A stretch of DNA of 64,000 bases from Mycolicibacterium aichiense (GTDB lineage: Bacteria; Actinomycetota; Actinomycetes; Mycobacteriales; Mycobacteriaceae): assembly GCF_010726245.1 (NCBI RefSeq), contig NZ_AP022561.1:744001-808000 (forward strand). Reading direction: 5' to 3'. The notes under the pieces were generated by a model. It saw only the letters and a program-made list of their open reading frames with translations, did no database searches and had not been told where the DNA came from. The stretch's first letter is position 1, and each line of letters opens with the position of its first letter. The translations under genes were made by a program, and so were the position numbers. This document shows positions 8,356-17,033 of the stretch, piece after piece.

Positions 8356-8428
8356 GCCCCCATCGTCTAGTGGCCTAGGACGCCGCCCTTTCACGGCGGT
8401 AGCACGGGTTCGAATCCCGTTGGGGGTA
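8356..8428 (+). tRNA. trnE: tRNA-Glu (anticodon TTC)
   Basis: 73 bases. The acceptor GCCCCCA pairs with TGGGGGT, the anticodon loop CTTTCAC gives TTC, and the T-arm has GGTTCGAATCC. First of three co-directional tRNA genes. Confidence 0.95.
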
Positions 8429-8469
8429 CGCGTGACGACGGTATCGTCGGATGCAAGCAGTACGAGTAA

Positions 8470-8543
8470 GGCCCTGTGGCGCAGTTGGTTAGCGCGCCGC
8501 CCTGTCACGGCGGAGGTCGCGGGTTCGAGTCCCGTCAGGGTCG
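8470..8543 (+). tRNA. trnD: tRNA-Asp (anticodon GTC)
   Basis: 74 bases. The acceptor GGCCCTG pairs with CAGGGTC, the anticodon loop is CTGTCAC, and the T-loop is GTTCGAGTC. The following CCA (8544-8546) may be encoded. Confidence 0.95.
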
Positions 8544-8584
8544 CCATGCATGTGGTGAGGCATTGGATTGGCACAGTGCCTTCC

Positions 8585-8658
8585 GGCCAGGTAGCTCAGT
8601 TGGTACGAGCGTCCGCCTGAAAAGCGGAAGGTCGCCGGTTCGATCCCGGCCCTGGCCA
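8585..8658 (+). tRNA. trnF: tRNA-Phe (anticodon GAA)
   Basis: 74 bases. The acceptor GGCCAGG pairs with CCTGGCC and the anticodon loop is CTGAAAA. It is the last gene before the catabolic island. Confidence 0.95.
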
Positions 8659-8729
8659 CTCAGTCTTCTTGGGCCCGTTTCTGGGCTGTTTCACTCACCG
8701 CCCTGACGAGCCGCTCTACCGCGGCGCTT

Positions 8730-8746
8730 GCCGTATGTCTTACAGT
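8730..8746 (+). promoter_or_regulatory. Half-conserved copy of the ACTGTAA-N3-TTACAGT palindrome
   Basis: TTACAGT (8740-8746) is exact, while the left half (GCCGTAT) matches four of seven bases. The embedded TACAGT fits a -10 element and would start transcription near 8753, in front of the operon beginning at 8791. Confidence 0.45.
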
Positions 8747-8790
8747 AGACGCGACTTGAGCGAACCGGCCGAGCGTTGTCAGGAGGCGGC

Positions 8791-9672
8791 ATGCCGCAAG
8801 CAGCGCTATCCCGACGTGCTCGCCCACGTCGATCGGATGGCCTCGGCGTGACGCGCTTCGTCGGCAAGCAGGCGATCGTCACCGGCGCCGGCTCGGGAAT
8901 CGGCGCGGCACTGTGCCGGGCGCTGGCCGATGCCGGCGCGGACGTGCTGTGCACCGACATCGACGGCGCCGCCGCTGAGCGCACCGCCGCGTCGTTGAGC
9001 AAGCGGGGGACCGCGCTGCAGCTCGACGTGACCGACGCCGCCGCCGTCCAGCGGGTGGTCGATGGTGTCGTCGAGCGCGCGGGCCGAATCGATCTGCTGT
9101 TCAACAACGCAGGCATCACCTGGGGCGGCGATACCGAACTGCTCACCCTGGATCAGTGGAACAGCATCATCGACGTGAACATTCGCGGTGTCGTGCACGG
9201 GGTGCACGCGGCCTACCCGCAGATGGTCCGCCAGCAGGGCGGCCACATCATCAACACCGCATCGATGGCGGGTCTGGCCGCCGCAGGCAGGATCACCAGC
9301 TACGTGATGACAAAACACGCCGTCGTCGGCCTGTCGTTGGCACTGCGCACCGAGGCTGTGGGCCACGGGGTCGGTGTGCTGGCCATCTGCCCGACCGCGG
9401 TGGACACCCCGATCCTCGACAAAGGCTGGCTCGGCGACTTCAACGGCCGCGAGTTCTACCGGATGGGCCAGCGCAATGAGACTTTCTATAGCCCCGACCG
9501 GTTGGCCGCCGATACGCTGCGGGCCATCGAAGGCAACAAGGCCCTCCTGGTCGCACCTCGTCAGGCCCGCGCGGCATGGCTTTTCGCGCGTCTGGCACCC
9601 GGCTTGCTCAACCGGATGGCTGTGCGCTTCGTGGACCGACAACGCTCCGACGGAAGGCAGCCCACACCATGA
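8791..9672 (+). CDS. Short-chain dehydrogenase/reductase (SDR)
   Basis: NAD(P)-dependent oxidoreductase of the classical SDR type. With the ATG at 8791 it has 293 residues: TGAGSGIG at 31-38 for the cofactor, NNAG at 105-108, and Ser158, Tyr171 and Lys175 as the catalytic set. AGGAGG four bases before this ATG supports the start, but it gives an odd basic 19-residue leader; a GTG at 8848 would start right at the domain. The stop overlaps the next start as ATGA. It is first in a four-gene operon with a kinase-like protein, a flavin monooxygenase and a hydrolase, and probably oxidises or reduces an alcohol/ketone intermediate. Confidence 0.88.
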   Translation: MPQAALSRRARPRRSDGLGVTRFVGKQAIVTGAGSGIGAALCRALADAGADVLCTDIDGAAAERTAASLSKRGTALQLDVTDAAAVQRVVDGVVERAGRIDLLFNNAGITWGGDTELLTLDQWNSIIDVNIRGVVHGVHAAYPQMVRQQGGHIINTASMAGLAAAGRITSYVMTKHAVVGLSLALRTEAVGHGVGVLAICPTAVDTPILDKGWLGDFNGREFYRMGQRNETFYSPDRLAADTLRAIEGNKALLVAPRQARAAWLFARLAPGLLNRMAVRFVDRQRSDGRQPTP

Positions 9673-10742
9673 GCGCCGCGACCGCGATCCCTCGCTATCC
9701 CACCGACGTCACCAGCGAGTGGCTGGCCGGCGTTCTGCGCAGTTCCGGGTCGGCGGCCGACGTCGATGCCGTTGAGGTGACGCCGGTGGGCACCGGTCAG
9801 ACGGGCGCGACATTCCGCGTCACGGCCACCTACGCCGACAACCCGGACGACCTGCCGGGCAGCTTCATCCTGAAGCTGCCTGCCAACGACGACGCCGTAC
9901 GGGACCGGGTGACGCTGGGCTACCGCAGCGAATGCGCGTTCTATCAGTCCGTCGCCGAGCTGGTGACCATCCCGATCCCGCAGTGCTACCACGTCGAGAT
10001 CGCCGACGACGGAGCCAGTTACGCCCTGTTGCTGGCCGATCAGGCCCCGGCGGTCCAGGGTGATCAGATCACCGGCTGCGGTGTGCCTGAGGCCCGGCTG
10101 GCGGTGCGGGCCCTGGCCGGTCTGCACGGACCGACCTGGTGTGACGAACGTTGGCAGACCTTCCCCGGCCTGGCGATGTCGGTGGTCGGAGACGACGCCA
10201 TCCGGGGGCTCGGCGACGTCTCGAAGATGGCGGCCGGCATCACCATCGACAAACTCGGGTCCAGGCTGGACGCGCAGGACGCCGAAACATTGGTGGCGGC
10301 AATGGATCTGGTGACGCCATGGCTGCTCAACGCGCCGGACCGGTTCGCGCTGCTGCACGGTGACTACCGGTTGGACAACCTGCTCTTCGACGGCGACCGG
10401 GTGAGCGTGGTCGACTGGCAGACCCTCGGTGTCGGGCTCGCGGGCCGCGACTTGGCGTACTTCACCGGGACCAGCCTGGAGCCGGCGCTGCGGGCCGAGG
10501 CCGAGAAGGAGCTCGTCGCCGAGTACCACCGGGCCCTGCTCGATACCGGGGTCGCCGACTACGACGCGGCCGCCTGCTGGCATGACTATCTTCTGGGCAT
10601 GATCCAGGTTCCGCTGATCTCCGCGCTGGGGTGTGCGTTCGCGGTCGAAACCGAACGCGGCGACGACATGATGGCCGCGATGCTGCGGCGGGGCTGCGCG
10701 GCCATCCGCGACCTGGGCACACTAGAGCTGGTCACAAGCTAG
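9669..10742 (+). CDS. Aminoglycoside-phosphotransferase-like (APH/ecdysteroid-kinase-like) protein
   Basis: A 357-residue protein with the protein-kinase-like fold of the APH family: LLHGDYRLDNLLF (228-240) is the catalytic loop with Asp232 and Asn237, and VVDWQ (247-251) corresponds to the metal-binding DFG-like segment. GTGQTGATFRV (41-51) could be the nucleotide loop. Such proteins are frequent in mycobacterial lipid and steroid clusters, where they probably phosphorylate small hydroxylated compounds or acyl-CoAs; drug resistance is not implied. It overlaps both neighbours or lies within ten bases of them, so it is part of the SDR-monooxygenase operon. Substrate unknown. Confidence 0.85.
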   Translation: MSAATAIPRYPTDVTSEWLAGVLRSSGSAADVDAVEVTPVGTGQTGATFRVTATYADNPDDLPGSFILKLPANDDAVRDRVTLGYRSECAFYQSVAELVTIPIPQCYHVEIADDGASYALLLADQAPAVQGDQITGCGVPEARLAVRALAGLHGPTWCDERWQTFPGLAMSVVGDDAIRGLGDVSKMAAGITIDKLGSRLDAQDAETLVAAMDLVTPWLLNAPDRFALLHGDYRLDNLLFDGDRVSVVDWQTLGVGLAGRDLAYFTGTSLEPALRAEAEKELVAEYHRALLDTGVADYDAAACWHDYLLGMIQVPLISALGCAFAVETERGDDMMAAMLRRGCAAIRDLGTLELVTS

Positions 10743-10751
10743 GAGTACACG

Positions 10752-12098
10752 TTGGGCGAATCCATGCCGCGCACCGCCATCATCGGCGCGGGCGTCAGCG
10801 GGCTGACCTCGGGCAAAATGCTCAAGGACTATGGCGTGCCCTACACCACCTTCGAACTGTCCGACCGCATCGGCGGCAACTGGGCATTCGCCAACCCCAA
10901 CGGATTGAGCAGCGCCTACCGGTCGCTGCACATCGACACCTCCAAACAGCGGTTGTCGTTCCGGGACTTTCCGATTCCCGAACACTTCCCGTCGTTCCCG
11001 CACCACAGCGACATCAAGAAGTATCTGGACTCCTACGCCGAGACCTTCGGTCTGGCGGAGAACATCGAGTTCAACAACGGCGTCGCGCATGCCGGCCTGA
11101 ACTCCGACGGCCGCTGGGACATCACCGACCAGAAGGGCCAGACGCGGGAGTTCGATCTGCTGGTCGTCGGCAACGGTCACCACTGGGACGCGCGCTACCC
11201 GGACTTCCCCGGTGAATTCACCGGCGAGACAATCCATTCCCACCACTACATCGATCCGCAGACCCCGCTGAATCTGACCGGCAAACGAATCCTGGTGGTC
11301 GGCATCGGCAACAGCGCCGCCGACATCACGGTCGAGTTGTCGTCTCGGACCCTGCAGAACACGGTGACGCTCTCGACCCGGTCGAGTGCCTGGATCGTGC
11401 CCAAGTACATCGCCGGGCGCCCCGGTGACAGCGTGTGGCAGACCTCGCCGTACATCCCGTTGTCCTGGCAGCGCAAGGCCGTTCAGCTGCTGGCGCCCGC
11501 GATGGGCATCAACCCTGAGTTGTACGGCCTGCCCGCGCCGAACCACAAGCTGTTCGAGGCGCATCCCACGCAATCGGTGGAGCTACCGCTGCGGCTGGGG
11601 TCCGGGGACGTGGTCCCGAAGCCCAACGTGAGCCGACTCGACGGCGACACCGTCCACTTCGACGACGGCACCAGCGGGGTGTTCGACGTGATCGTCTACG
11701 CCACCGGCTACAACATCACCTTCCCGTTCTTCGATCCTGAGTTCATCAGCGCACCGGACAACGCCATCCGGCTCTACAAGCGAATGTTCGCCCCAGGCAT
11801 GGACAATCTGGTGTTCATCGGCTTCGCTCAGGCGGTGCCGACGCTGTTTCCGTTCATCGAGTGCCAGGCGAAGCTGCTGGCCGCCTACGCGGTGGGGCGC
11901 TATGCGCTGCCACCGGCCGCCGAGATGGAACGGGTGATCGACGCCGATCAGAAGCTCTACGTGGGGCATTGCACCGACCGCCCGCGGCACACCCAGCAGG
12001 TCGACTACTTCCACTACGACCACGACATCCGCACCAGGGAACTACCTGCGGGCATGAAGCGTGCCGAACTGGCGCGTCGCCGAAGGGTTGCCGTATGA
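10752..12098 (+). CDS. Flavin-containing monooxygenase (class B)
   Basis: A 448-residue NADPH/FAD monooxygenase. The FAD motif is GAGVSG (12-17). The FMO fingerprint FTGETIHSHHY (156-166) keeps its His162 and ends in Tyr, which places it with N- or S-oxygenating FMOs and short BVMOs. The NADPH motif is GIGNSA (184-189), and ATGY occurs near residue 318. TTG at 10752 is the start, with AGGAG six bases upstream. Its stop overlaps the next gene's ATG. It probably oxygenates a ketone, amine or sulfide intermediate of the island. Confidence 0.9.
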   Translation: MGESMPRTAIIGAGVSGLTSGKMLKDYGVPYTTFELSDRIGGNWAFANPNGLSSAYRSLHIDTSKQRLSFRDFPIPEHFPSFPHHSDIKKYLDSYAETFGLAENIEFNNGVAHAGLNSDGRWDITDQKGQTREFDLLVVGNGHHWDARYPDFPGEFTGETIHSHHYIDPQTPLNLTGKRILVVGIGNSAADITVELSSRTLQNTVTLSTRSSAWIVPKYIAGRPGDSVWQTSPYIPLSWQRKAVQLLAPAMGINPELYGLPAPNHKLFEAHPTQSVELPLRLGSGDVVPKPNVSRLDGDTVHFDDGTSGVFDVIVYATGYNITFPFFDPEFISAPDNAIRLYKRMFAPGMDNLVFIGFAQAVPTLFPFIECQAKLLAAYAVGRYALPPAAEMERVIDADQKLYVGHCTDRPRHTQQVDYFHYDHDIRTRELPAGMKRAELARRRRVAV

Positions 12099-13036
12099 GC
12101 CGCGCCGACGTCGCCTTCGAGTCGTCCGGCGTGCGCTGCAGCGCATGGCATTTCCCCGGCCAGGGTGACTCTTTCGCCGGCCCGGCCGGGCGCCCGGTGG
12201 TGGTCATGGGCCATGGCTTCGGGGGAACCAAGGACTCCGGCCTGGAGCCGTTCGCCGAGCGGATCAGTTCCGCAGGCGTGGACGTACTGGCTTTCGACTA
12301 CCGAGGCTTCGGGGCGTCGGAAGGCGAACCACGGCAAACGGTTTCAGTTGTCGGACAGATCGCGGACTTCGAGGCAGCGATCGCCGCGGCCAAACGGCTA
12401 TCCGGCGTCGATCCGAGCCGCGTCGTGCTGTGGGGATCCTCGATGTCCGGTGGGCACGTGATCCGGGTGGCCGCCGACCACAGCGACGTCGCGGGCGTGA
12501 TCGCGATGACGCCTCTGACCAGCGGCGTGGCTGTCAGCCGGGCGGCCGTCGAACACCGGGATGTCGGGCAGGCGCTGAAATGGACTGCGGTGGGCCTCAA
12601 GAGCCGAATCGACGTATCACGCGGCCGCCGTCCGACGCTGATGCCCCTGGTCGGCCGTCCCGGTGAGCCGGGAGCGCTGGCCTTGGACGGCGCCTACGAG
12701 AGCTACACCGCGATGGCCGGACCGACCTGGCGCAACGAGGTCGACTCGGCGGTGGGCCTGCAGATCGCCTCGATTCGAACGGCGGACGCCGCCAAGCGAT
12801 TACGCTGCCCACTGCTGGTTCAGGTCGCCGATTTCGACCGCTACGTCCCTGCCGAATCGGTGGTGAAGACCGCGGTTCTCGGCCGGGGACAGGTGCATCA
12901 CTATCCCTGCGATCACTTCGACGTATGGCCCGGTCACGACTGGTTCGAGAAGGCCGTCGGCGACCAGGTGGCCTTCCTGACCCGTACCCTCAGTACTTCG
13001 TCGATCCCTGATCGACGGAAATCGCCTCAGCAGTAA
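12095..13036 (+). CDS. Alpha/beta hydrolase
   Basis: 313 residues. VVVMGHGFGGTKDSGL (35-50) is the oxyanion/His-Gly segment, GSSMSGG (114-120) holds nucleophile Ser116, and HYPCDHFDVW near the C-terminus supplies the catalytic His. The GSSxSGG nucleophile elbow resembles dienelactone-hydrolase and serine-aminopeptidase-like relatives. Translation is coupled to the monooxygenase (ATGA), which suggests it hydrolyses the ester or lactone formed in the preceding step. The 3' end overlaps the convergent SDR gene by 47 bases. Confidence 0.87.
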   Translation: MSRADVAFESSGVRCSAWHFPGQGDSFAGPAGRPVVVMGHGFGGTKDSGLEPFAERISSAGVDVLAFDYRGFGASEGEPRQTVSVVGQIADFEAAIAAAKRLSGVDPSRVVLWGSSMSGGHVIRVAADHSDVAGVIAMTPLTSGVAVSRAAVEHRDVGQALKWTAVGLKSRIDVSRGRRPTLMPLVGRPGEPGALALDGAYESYTAMAGPTWRNEVDSAVGLQIASIRTADAAKRLRCPLLVQVADFDRYVPAESVVKTAVLGRGQVHHYPCDHFDVWPGHDWFEKAVGDQVAFLTRTLSTSSIPDRRKSPQQ

Positions 13037-13811
13037 TCAGTTTCGCGTCATCGCTGGCCAGGAAGCAGACCGTATCGGCGATGTCCTCCGGCTCGGCGAT
13101 ATAGACGGGCAGGAACGGCAGCATCATGTTCTGTAGCGCCGGGTTGGTCTCCATCGCCTTGCCCAATTCGGCCACCATGTCGCCGGTCCCCATGTCGGTG
13201 TTCACCGGTCCCGGGTGAACACTGTTGACCCTGATGTTGTGCTTGCCGAGCTCGGCGGCGAACGCCCTGGCCATCCCGGTGACAGCGTGCTTGCTGGCGG
13301 TGTAGTGCACCATGAACGGCTGCAGCTTGATCCCGGCCGCCGAGCTGATCAGGATGATCGACCCGCCGCGACCGGCCTCGACCATCGTCGGTGCGCCGGC
13401 CATCACGGTGTTCCACGTACCGGTCACGTTGACGTCCATGACATCCCGGAACGCTTCCGGGGTGATCTGGTCCCACGCTGCGGGCGAGGTGATGCCCGCG
13501 TTCGCGACGATGATGTCGAGCCGGCCCAGCTCGGCCACGCCGTGTCGCACGGTGTCCTTGAGCCCATCGAGATCGCGGGTATCCACCACCGCAGACACGA
13601 TCCGCTGACCCGTGGCCTCCACCAGGCGCACCGTCTCGGCCAGGTCCTCCGGCGTGGCCGGGTTGTACGGAACGCAATCGGGCAGCTTGCCCGCGATGTC
13701 GACGGCGATGATGTCAGCGCCCTCACCGGCCATCTTGACCGCGTGGGCACGGCCCTGCCCGCGGGCTGCTCCGGTGACGAATGCGACCTTGCCGCTGAGC
13801 TTTCCGGTCAT
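12990..13811 (-). CDS. Mycofactocin-coupled SDR family oxidoreductase
   Basis: 273 residues. GAARGQG (14-20) followed by HA, and the extra stretch after beta-2 (about 41-70, YNPATPEDLAETV), are hallmarks of the mycofactocin-dependent SDR family, whose tightly bound NAD is reoxidised through the peptide-derived redox carrier mycofactocin. The catalytic residues are Ser157, Tyr170 and Lys174. The likely role is oxidation of a secondary alcohol or hydroxyacyl intermediate. The ATG overlaps the stop of the upstream acyl-CoA dehydrogenase gene, so the two form a minus-strand operon. No mycofactocin biosynthesis genes are in the window. Confidence 0.88.
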   Translation of the reverse strand: MTGKLSGKVAFVTGAARGQGRAHAVKMAGEGADIIAVDIAGKLPDCVPYNPATPEDLAETVRLVEATGQRIVSAVVDTRDLDGLKDTVRHGVAELGRLDIIVANAGITSPAAWDQITPEAFRDVMDVNVTGTWNTVMAGAPTMVEAGRGGSIILISSAAGIKLQPFMVHYTASKHAVTGMARAFAAELGKHNIRVNSVHPGPVNTDMGTGDMVAELGKAMETNPALQNMMLPFLPVYIAEPEDIADTVCFLASDDAKLITAEAISVDQGSTKY

Positions 13812-14983
13812 GCTTTGCGCTGCGCTTCCTTGACAAGTCCGCCGCCGATGATGAGGCGCTGAATCTCGCTGGTGCCCTCGTACAGCCGTAACAGCCGGAC
13901 CTCGCGGTAGATCCGCTCGACGGGAACACCGCGCATGTACCCGGCGCCGCCGTGTACCTGGACCGCGAGATCGGCTACCGTGCCGGCCATCTCGGTACAG
14001 AAGAGCTTGGCCACAGATGGCGCGATCCTGCGGTCTTCGTCCTCCAGCCACTTGCGCGCCGCGTCCCGCACCAGTGCGCGTCCGGCCATCACGCCGGTCT
14101 GCTGATCGGCCAGCATCGCCTGCACCAGTTGGAAACTGCCGATCGCCGTGCCGCCCTGGGTCGCCGTGGCCGCATAGCTGACGGACTCGTCGAGCGCGCG
14201 CTGGGCGGAACCGACTGCCAGCGCGGCGATATGGATACGGCCGCGGGCCAATGAGGTCATCGCGGCGCGGTACCCGATGTCCTCGCTGCCGCCGATCAGG
14301 GTGTCGTCACCCACGCGTACGTCGGTGAAGTTCACATCGGAGGTCCAGGCACCCTCCTGACCCATCTTCGCGTCCTTGACCCCGATCTCGACGCCCGGCG
14401 TATCGGCGGGGACCAGGAAGACCGCGATCCCGGCGCCCTTCTCATCGGCGGGCCGGGTCCGGGCGAACACGATGAACAGGTTCGCCACCGGGGCGTTGGT
14501 GATGTACTGCTTGCTGCCGTTGATCACCCAATTGTCGCCATCCCGAACGGCTTTCGTCTTCAGGCCGGACGGGTTGGACCCGGCGCCCGGCTCGGTCAGC
14601 GCGAACGACGCGACCACCTCGCCGGAGGCGATCGGCTCCAGCCAGCGTGACTTCTGCTCGTCGGTGCCGAACCCGACCAGGACCTGCCCGGCGATGCCGT
14701 TGTTGGTGCCGAACATCGACCGCAGCGCCAGGCTGGTGTAGCCCAGTTCCATGGCCAGCTCGACATCCTGGGCGATGTTCAGGCCGAGGCCACCCCAGTC
14801 CTGCGGGATGGCGTAGCCGAATAGGCCCATCGCTTTGGCCTGGTCACGCAGGTCGTCGGGCACCTTGTCCGCGGCGAGGATCTCCGCCTCGCGCGGGACC
14901 ACGGCGGTTCGCACGAACTGACGGGTCTGAGCCAGGATCTCGCGGAAGTCGTCGTCGCTGACGTCGGTCGTCGGGCCGGTCAT
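13808..14983 (-). CDS. Acyl-CoA dehydrogenase (FadE)
   Basis: 391-residue FAD enzyme for alpha,beta-desaturation of an acyl-CoA. Family segments are [17 protein letters not shown] (FAD and substrate), [13 protein letters not shown], a C-terminal [11 protein letters not shown], and [10 protein letters not shown], whose Glu is the usual catalytic base. The ATG at 14983 has AAGGAG upstream and replaces a longer frame that would run through the palindrome at 15018. It is divergent from the SDR/thiolase operon and followed by the mycofactocin-type SDR. Confidence 0.92.
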   Translation of the reverse strand: MTGPTTDVSDDDFREILAQTRQFVRTAVVPREAEILAADKVPDDLRDQAKAMGLFGYAIPQDWGGLGLNIAQDVELAMELGYTSLALRSMFGTNNGIAGQVLVGFGTDEQKSRWLEPIASGEVVASFALTEPGAGSNPSGLKTKAVRDGDNWVINGSKQYITNAPVANLFIVFARTRPADEKGAGIAVFLVPADTPGVEIGVKDAKMGQEGAWTSDVNFTDVRVGDDTLIGGSEDIGYRAAMTSLARGRIHIAALAVGSAQRALDESVSYAATATQGGTAIGSFQLVQAMLADQQTGVMAGRALVRDAARKWLEDEDRRIAPSVAKLFCTEMAGTVADLAVQVHGGAGYMRGVPVERIYREVRLLRLYEGTSEIQRLIIGGGLVKEAQRKA

Positions 14984-15017
14984 CAGGCTCCTTGGGTCGG
15001 GGGCGCTGCCTGGCGCG

Positions 15018-15036
15018 ATCATATATGAAATATGAT
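15018..15036. promoter_or_regulatory. Palindromic operator with divergent -10 elements
   Basis: ATCATAT (15018-15024) and ATATGAT (15030-15036) are exact complements around a five-base centre. Each arm contains TATGAT, a TAnnnT -10 element, pointing outward. The site lies between the FadE start (14983, minus) and the SDR start (15079, plus). The GntR gene that ends the plus operon (18225) is a natural candidate to bind it. Confidence 0.6.
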
Positions 15037-15078
15037 GTTGCGAATTCGGGGGTCCGTTCGAGGAACTTAGGAGTTCAC

Positions 15079-15819
15079 ATGTCGCTGCTGGCCGGCCAGA
15101 CCGCGGTCATCACCGGTGGAGCGCAGGGCCTCGGCTTTGCGATTGCGGAGCAGTTCATCGCTGAGGGCGCCCGCGTCGTGCTCGGTGACCTCAATCTCGA
15201 CGCCACCGAGGAGGCGGTGACCAAGCTCGGTGGTGCCGACGTCGCCCGTGCGGTGCAGTGCAACGTCACCTCCTATGCCGACGTCGACGCACTCGTCGAT
15301 TCCGCCATCGAACAGTTCGGCCGCTTCGACATCATGGTGAACAATGCCGGCATCACCCGCGACGCGACGCTGCGCAAGATGACCGAGGACGAGTTCGATC
15401 AGGTCATCTCGGTGCATCTGAAGGGCACCTGGAACGGCCTGAAGAAGGCGTCGACGGTGATGCGTGAGCAGAAGAGCGGCGCGATAGTGAACATGTCGTC
15501 GATCTCCGGCAAGGTCGGAATGATCGGGCAGACCAACTACTCGGCAGCCAAGGCCGGCATCGTCGGCATGACCAAAGCGGCCTCAAAGGAACTGGCCCAT
15601 CTCGGCGTTCGGGTCAACGCCATCCAGCCGGGTCTGATCCGATCGGCGATGACCGAGGCCATGCCGCAACGTATTTGGGATTCCAAGGTAGCCGAGGTGC
15701 CGATGGGCCGTGCGGGTGAGCCGTCCGAGGTCGCCAAGGTGGCGCTGTTCCTGGCGTCTGACCTGTCGTCGTACATGACCGGAACGGTCCTCGAGGTCAC
15801 CGGCGGACGGCACCTGTGA
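15079..15819 (+). CDS. SDR, FabG-like 3-oxoacyl/3-hydroxyacyl dehydrogenase
   Basis: 246 residues, the size of FabG proteins. GGAQGLG (13-19) binds the cofactor, NNAG is at 88-91, and Ser141, Tyr154 and Lys158 are catalytic. The C-terminal [12 protein letters not shown] is typical of FabG-like enzymes. TTAGGAG precedes the ATG by five bases. The stop overlaps the thiolase GTG. With thiolase and FadE downstream it makes a compact beta-oxidation set, so it most likely acts as hydroxyacyl-CoA dehydrogenase rather than in fatty acid synthesis. Confidence 0.88.
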   Translation: MSLLAGQTAVITGGAQGLGFAIAEQFIAEGARVVLGDLNLDATEEAVTKLGGADVARAVQCNVTSYADVDALVDSAIEQFGRFDIMVNNAGITRDATLRKMTEDEFDQVISVHLKGTWNGLKKASTVMREQKSGAIVNMSSISGKVGMIGQTNYSAAKAGIVGMTKAASKELAHLGVRVNAIQPGLIRSAMTEAMPQRIWDSKVAEVPMGRAGEPSEVAKVALFLASDLSSYMTGTVLEVTGGRHL

Positions 15820-17033
15820 CACGCACGTCCGTCATCTGTGAGCCGGTCCGCACGCCGATCGGCCGCTACGGCGGCATGTTCGCCTCGCTGACGGCCGTGG
15901 ATCTCGGGGTGGCCGCGCTCACGGGTCTGCTGCAGCGCACCGGGATTGCGCCGGGCGCCGTCGAGGACGTGATCCTCGGGCACTGTTATCCCAACAGCGA
16001 GGCGCCCGCGATCGGCCGTGTCGTCGCCCTCGACGCGGGTCTGCCGGTGACCGTGCCCGGCATGCAGGTGGATCGGCGCTGCGGCTCGGGTCTGCAGGCC
16101 GTCATCCAGGCGTGCCTGCAAGTCGCCTCGGGGGACAACGATCTCGTCGTGGCCGGCGGCGCGGAGAGCATGAGCAACGTCGCCTTCTACTCGACCGACA
16201 TGCGCTGGGGCGGCGGCCGGACCGGTGTGCAGGTGCACGACGGTCTGGCCCGCGGGCGCACGACCGCCGGTGGCAAGCACCACCCGGTGCCGGGCGGCAT
16301 GCTCGAGACAGCCGAGAACCTGCGCCGGGAGTACCGCATCTCCCGCCAGGAGCAGGACGAGCTGGCGGTGGCGTCCCATCAACGGGCGGTCGCCGCGCAG
16401 AGGGACGGCATCTCGGCCGAGGAGATCATTCCCGTCACGGTCACCAGCCGCCGCGGCGAGGACGTGATCGACACCGACGAGCATCCTCGCGCTGACACGA
16501 CTATCGAATCGTTGAGCAAACTCAAACCGGTTCTGCTGAAGCAGGATCCGGAGGCCACCGTCACCGCGGGCAACTCCAGTGGGCAGAACGACGCCGCGTC
16601 GATGTGCATCGTGACCACGCCGGAAAAGGCCACCGAACTGGGCCTGACGCCGCTGGTGCGGCTGGTGTCGTGGGCGTCGGCGGGGGTGGGTCCCGAGGTG
16701 ATGGGCATCGGCCCGGTGCCGGCCACCGAAGTGGCGTTGGCCAAGGCCGGTCTGAGGATGGGCGACGTCGACCTCATCGAACTCAACGAGGCGTTTGCCG
16801 CCCAGGCGTTGGCGTGCATGAAGGCCTGGAATTTCACCGCTTCCGATTACGAGCGCACCAACGTCCACGGCTCGGGGATCTCGCTCGGCCACCCGGTCGG
16901 CGCCACCGGCGGGCGGATGTTGGCCACCCTGGCCCGCGAACTGCATCGCCGCGGAGCCCGCTACGGGCTGGAGACGATGTGCATCGGCGGCGGGCAGGGC
17001 CTGGCCGCGCTGTTCGAAAGGGTGGGAGCATGA
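15816..17033 (+). CDS. Thiolase (acetyl-CoA acetyltransferase type)
   Basis: 405 residues. Cys89 in RRCGSGLQ is the acylated nucleophile, [16 protein letters not shown] carries the catalytic His, and MCIGGGQG near the C-terminus holds the second Cys. NEAFAAQ is also present. All thiolase signatures are intact, so thiolytic cleavage of a 3-oxoacyl-CoA is expected. GTG start, overlapping the SDR stop as GTGA; its own stop overlaps the FadE ATG. Confidence 0.93.
   Translation: MTRTSVICEPVRTPIGRYGGMFASLTAVDLGVAALTGLLQRTGIAPGAVEDVILGHCYPNSEAPAIGRVVALDAGLPVTVPGMQVDRRCGSGLQAVIQACLQVASGDNDLVVAGGAESMSNVAFYSTDMRWGGGRTGVQVHDGLARGRTTAGGKHHPVPGGMLETAENLRREYRISRQEQDELAVASHQRAVAAQRDGISAEEIIPVTVTSRRGEDVIDTDEHPRADTTIESLSKLKPVLLKQDPEATVTAGNSSGQNDAASMCIVTTPEKATELGLTPLVRLVSWASAGVGPEVMGIGPVPATEVALAKAGLRMGDVDLIELNEAFAAQALACMKAWNFTASDYERTNVHGSGISLGHPVGATGGRMLATLARELHRRGARYGLETMCIGGGQGLAALFERVGA

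Noticed and set aside
8735..8851. 38-codon plus-strand frame beginning MSYSRRDLSEP and ending over the GTG at 8848
   Set aside because: It begins within the -10/operator region, has no ribosome site, and overlaps the better-supported SDR start at 8791.
9669..10742. Antibiotic resistance by aminoglycoside phosphotransferase
   Set aside because: The fold matches, but this subfamily is common in mycobacterial lipid-catabolic clusters and the context is catabolic; resistance is not supported.
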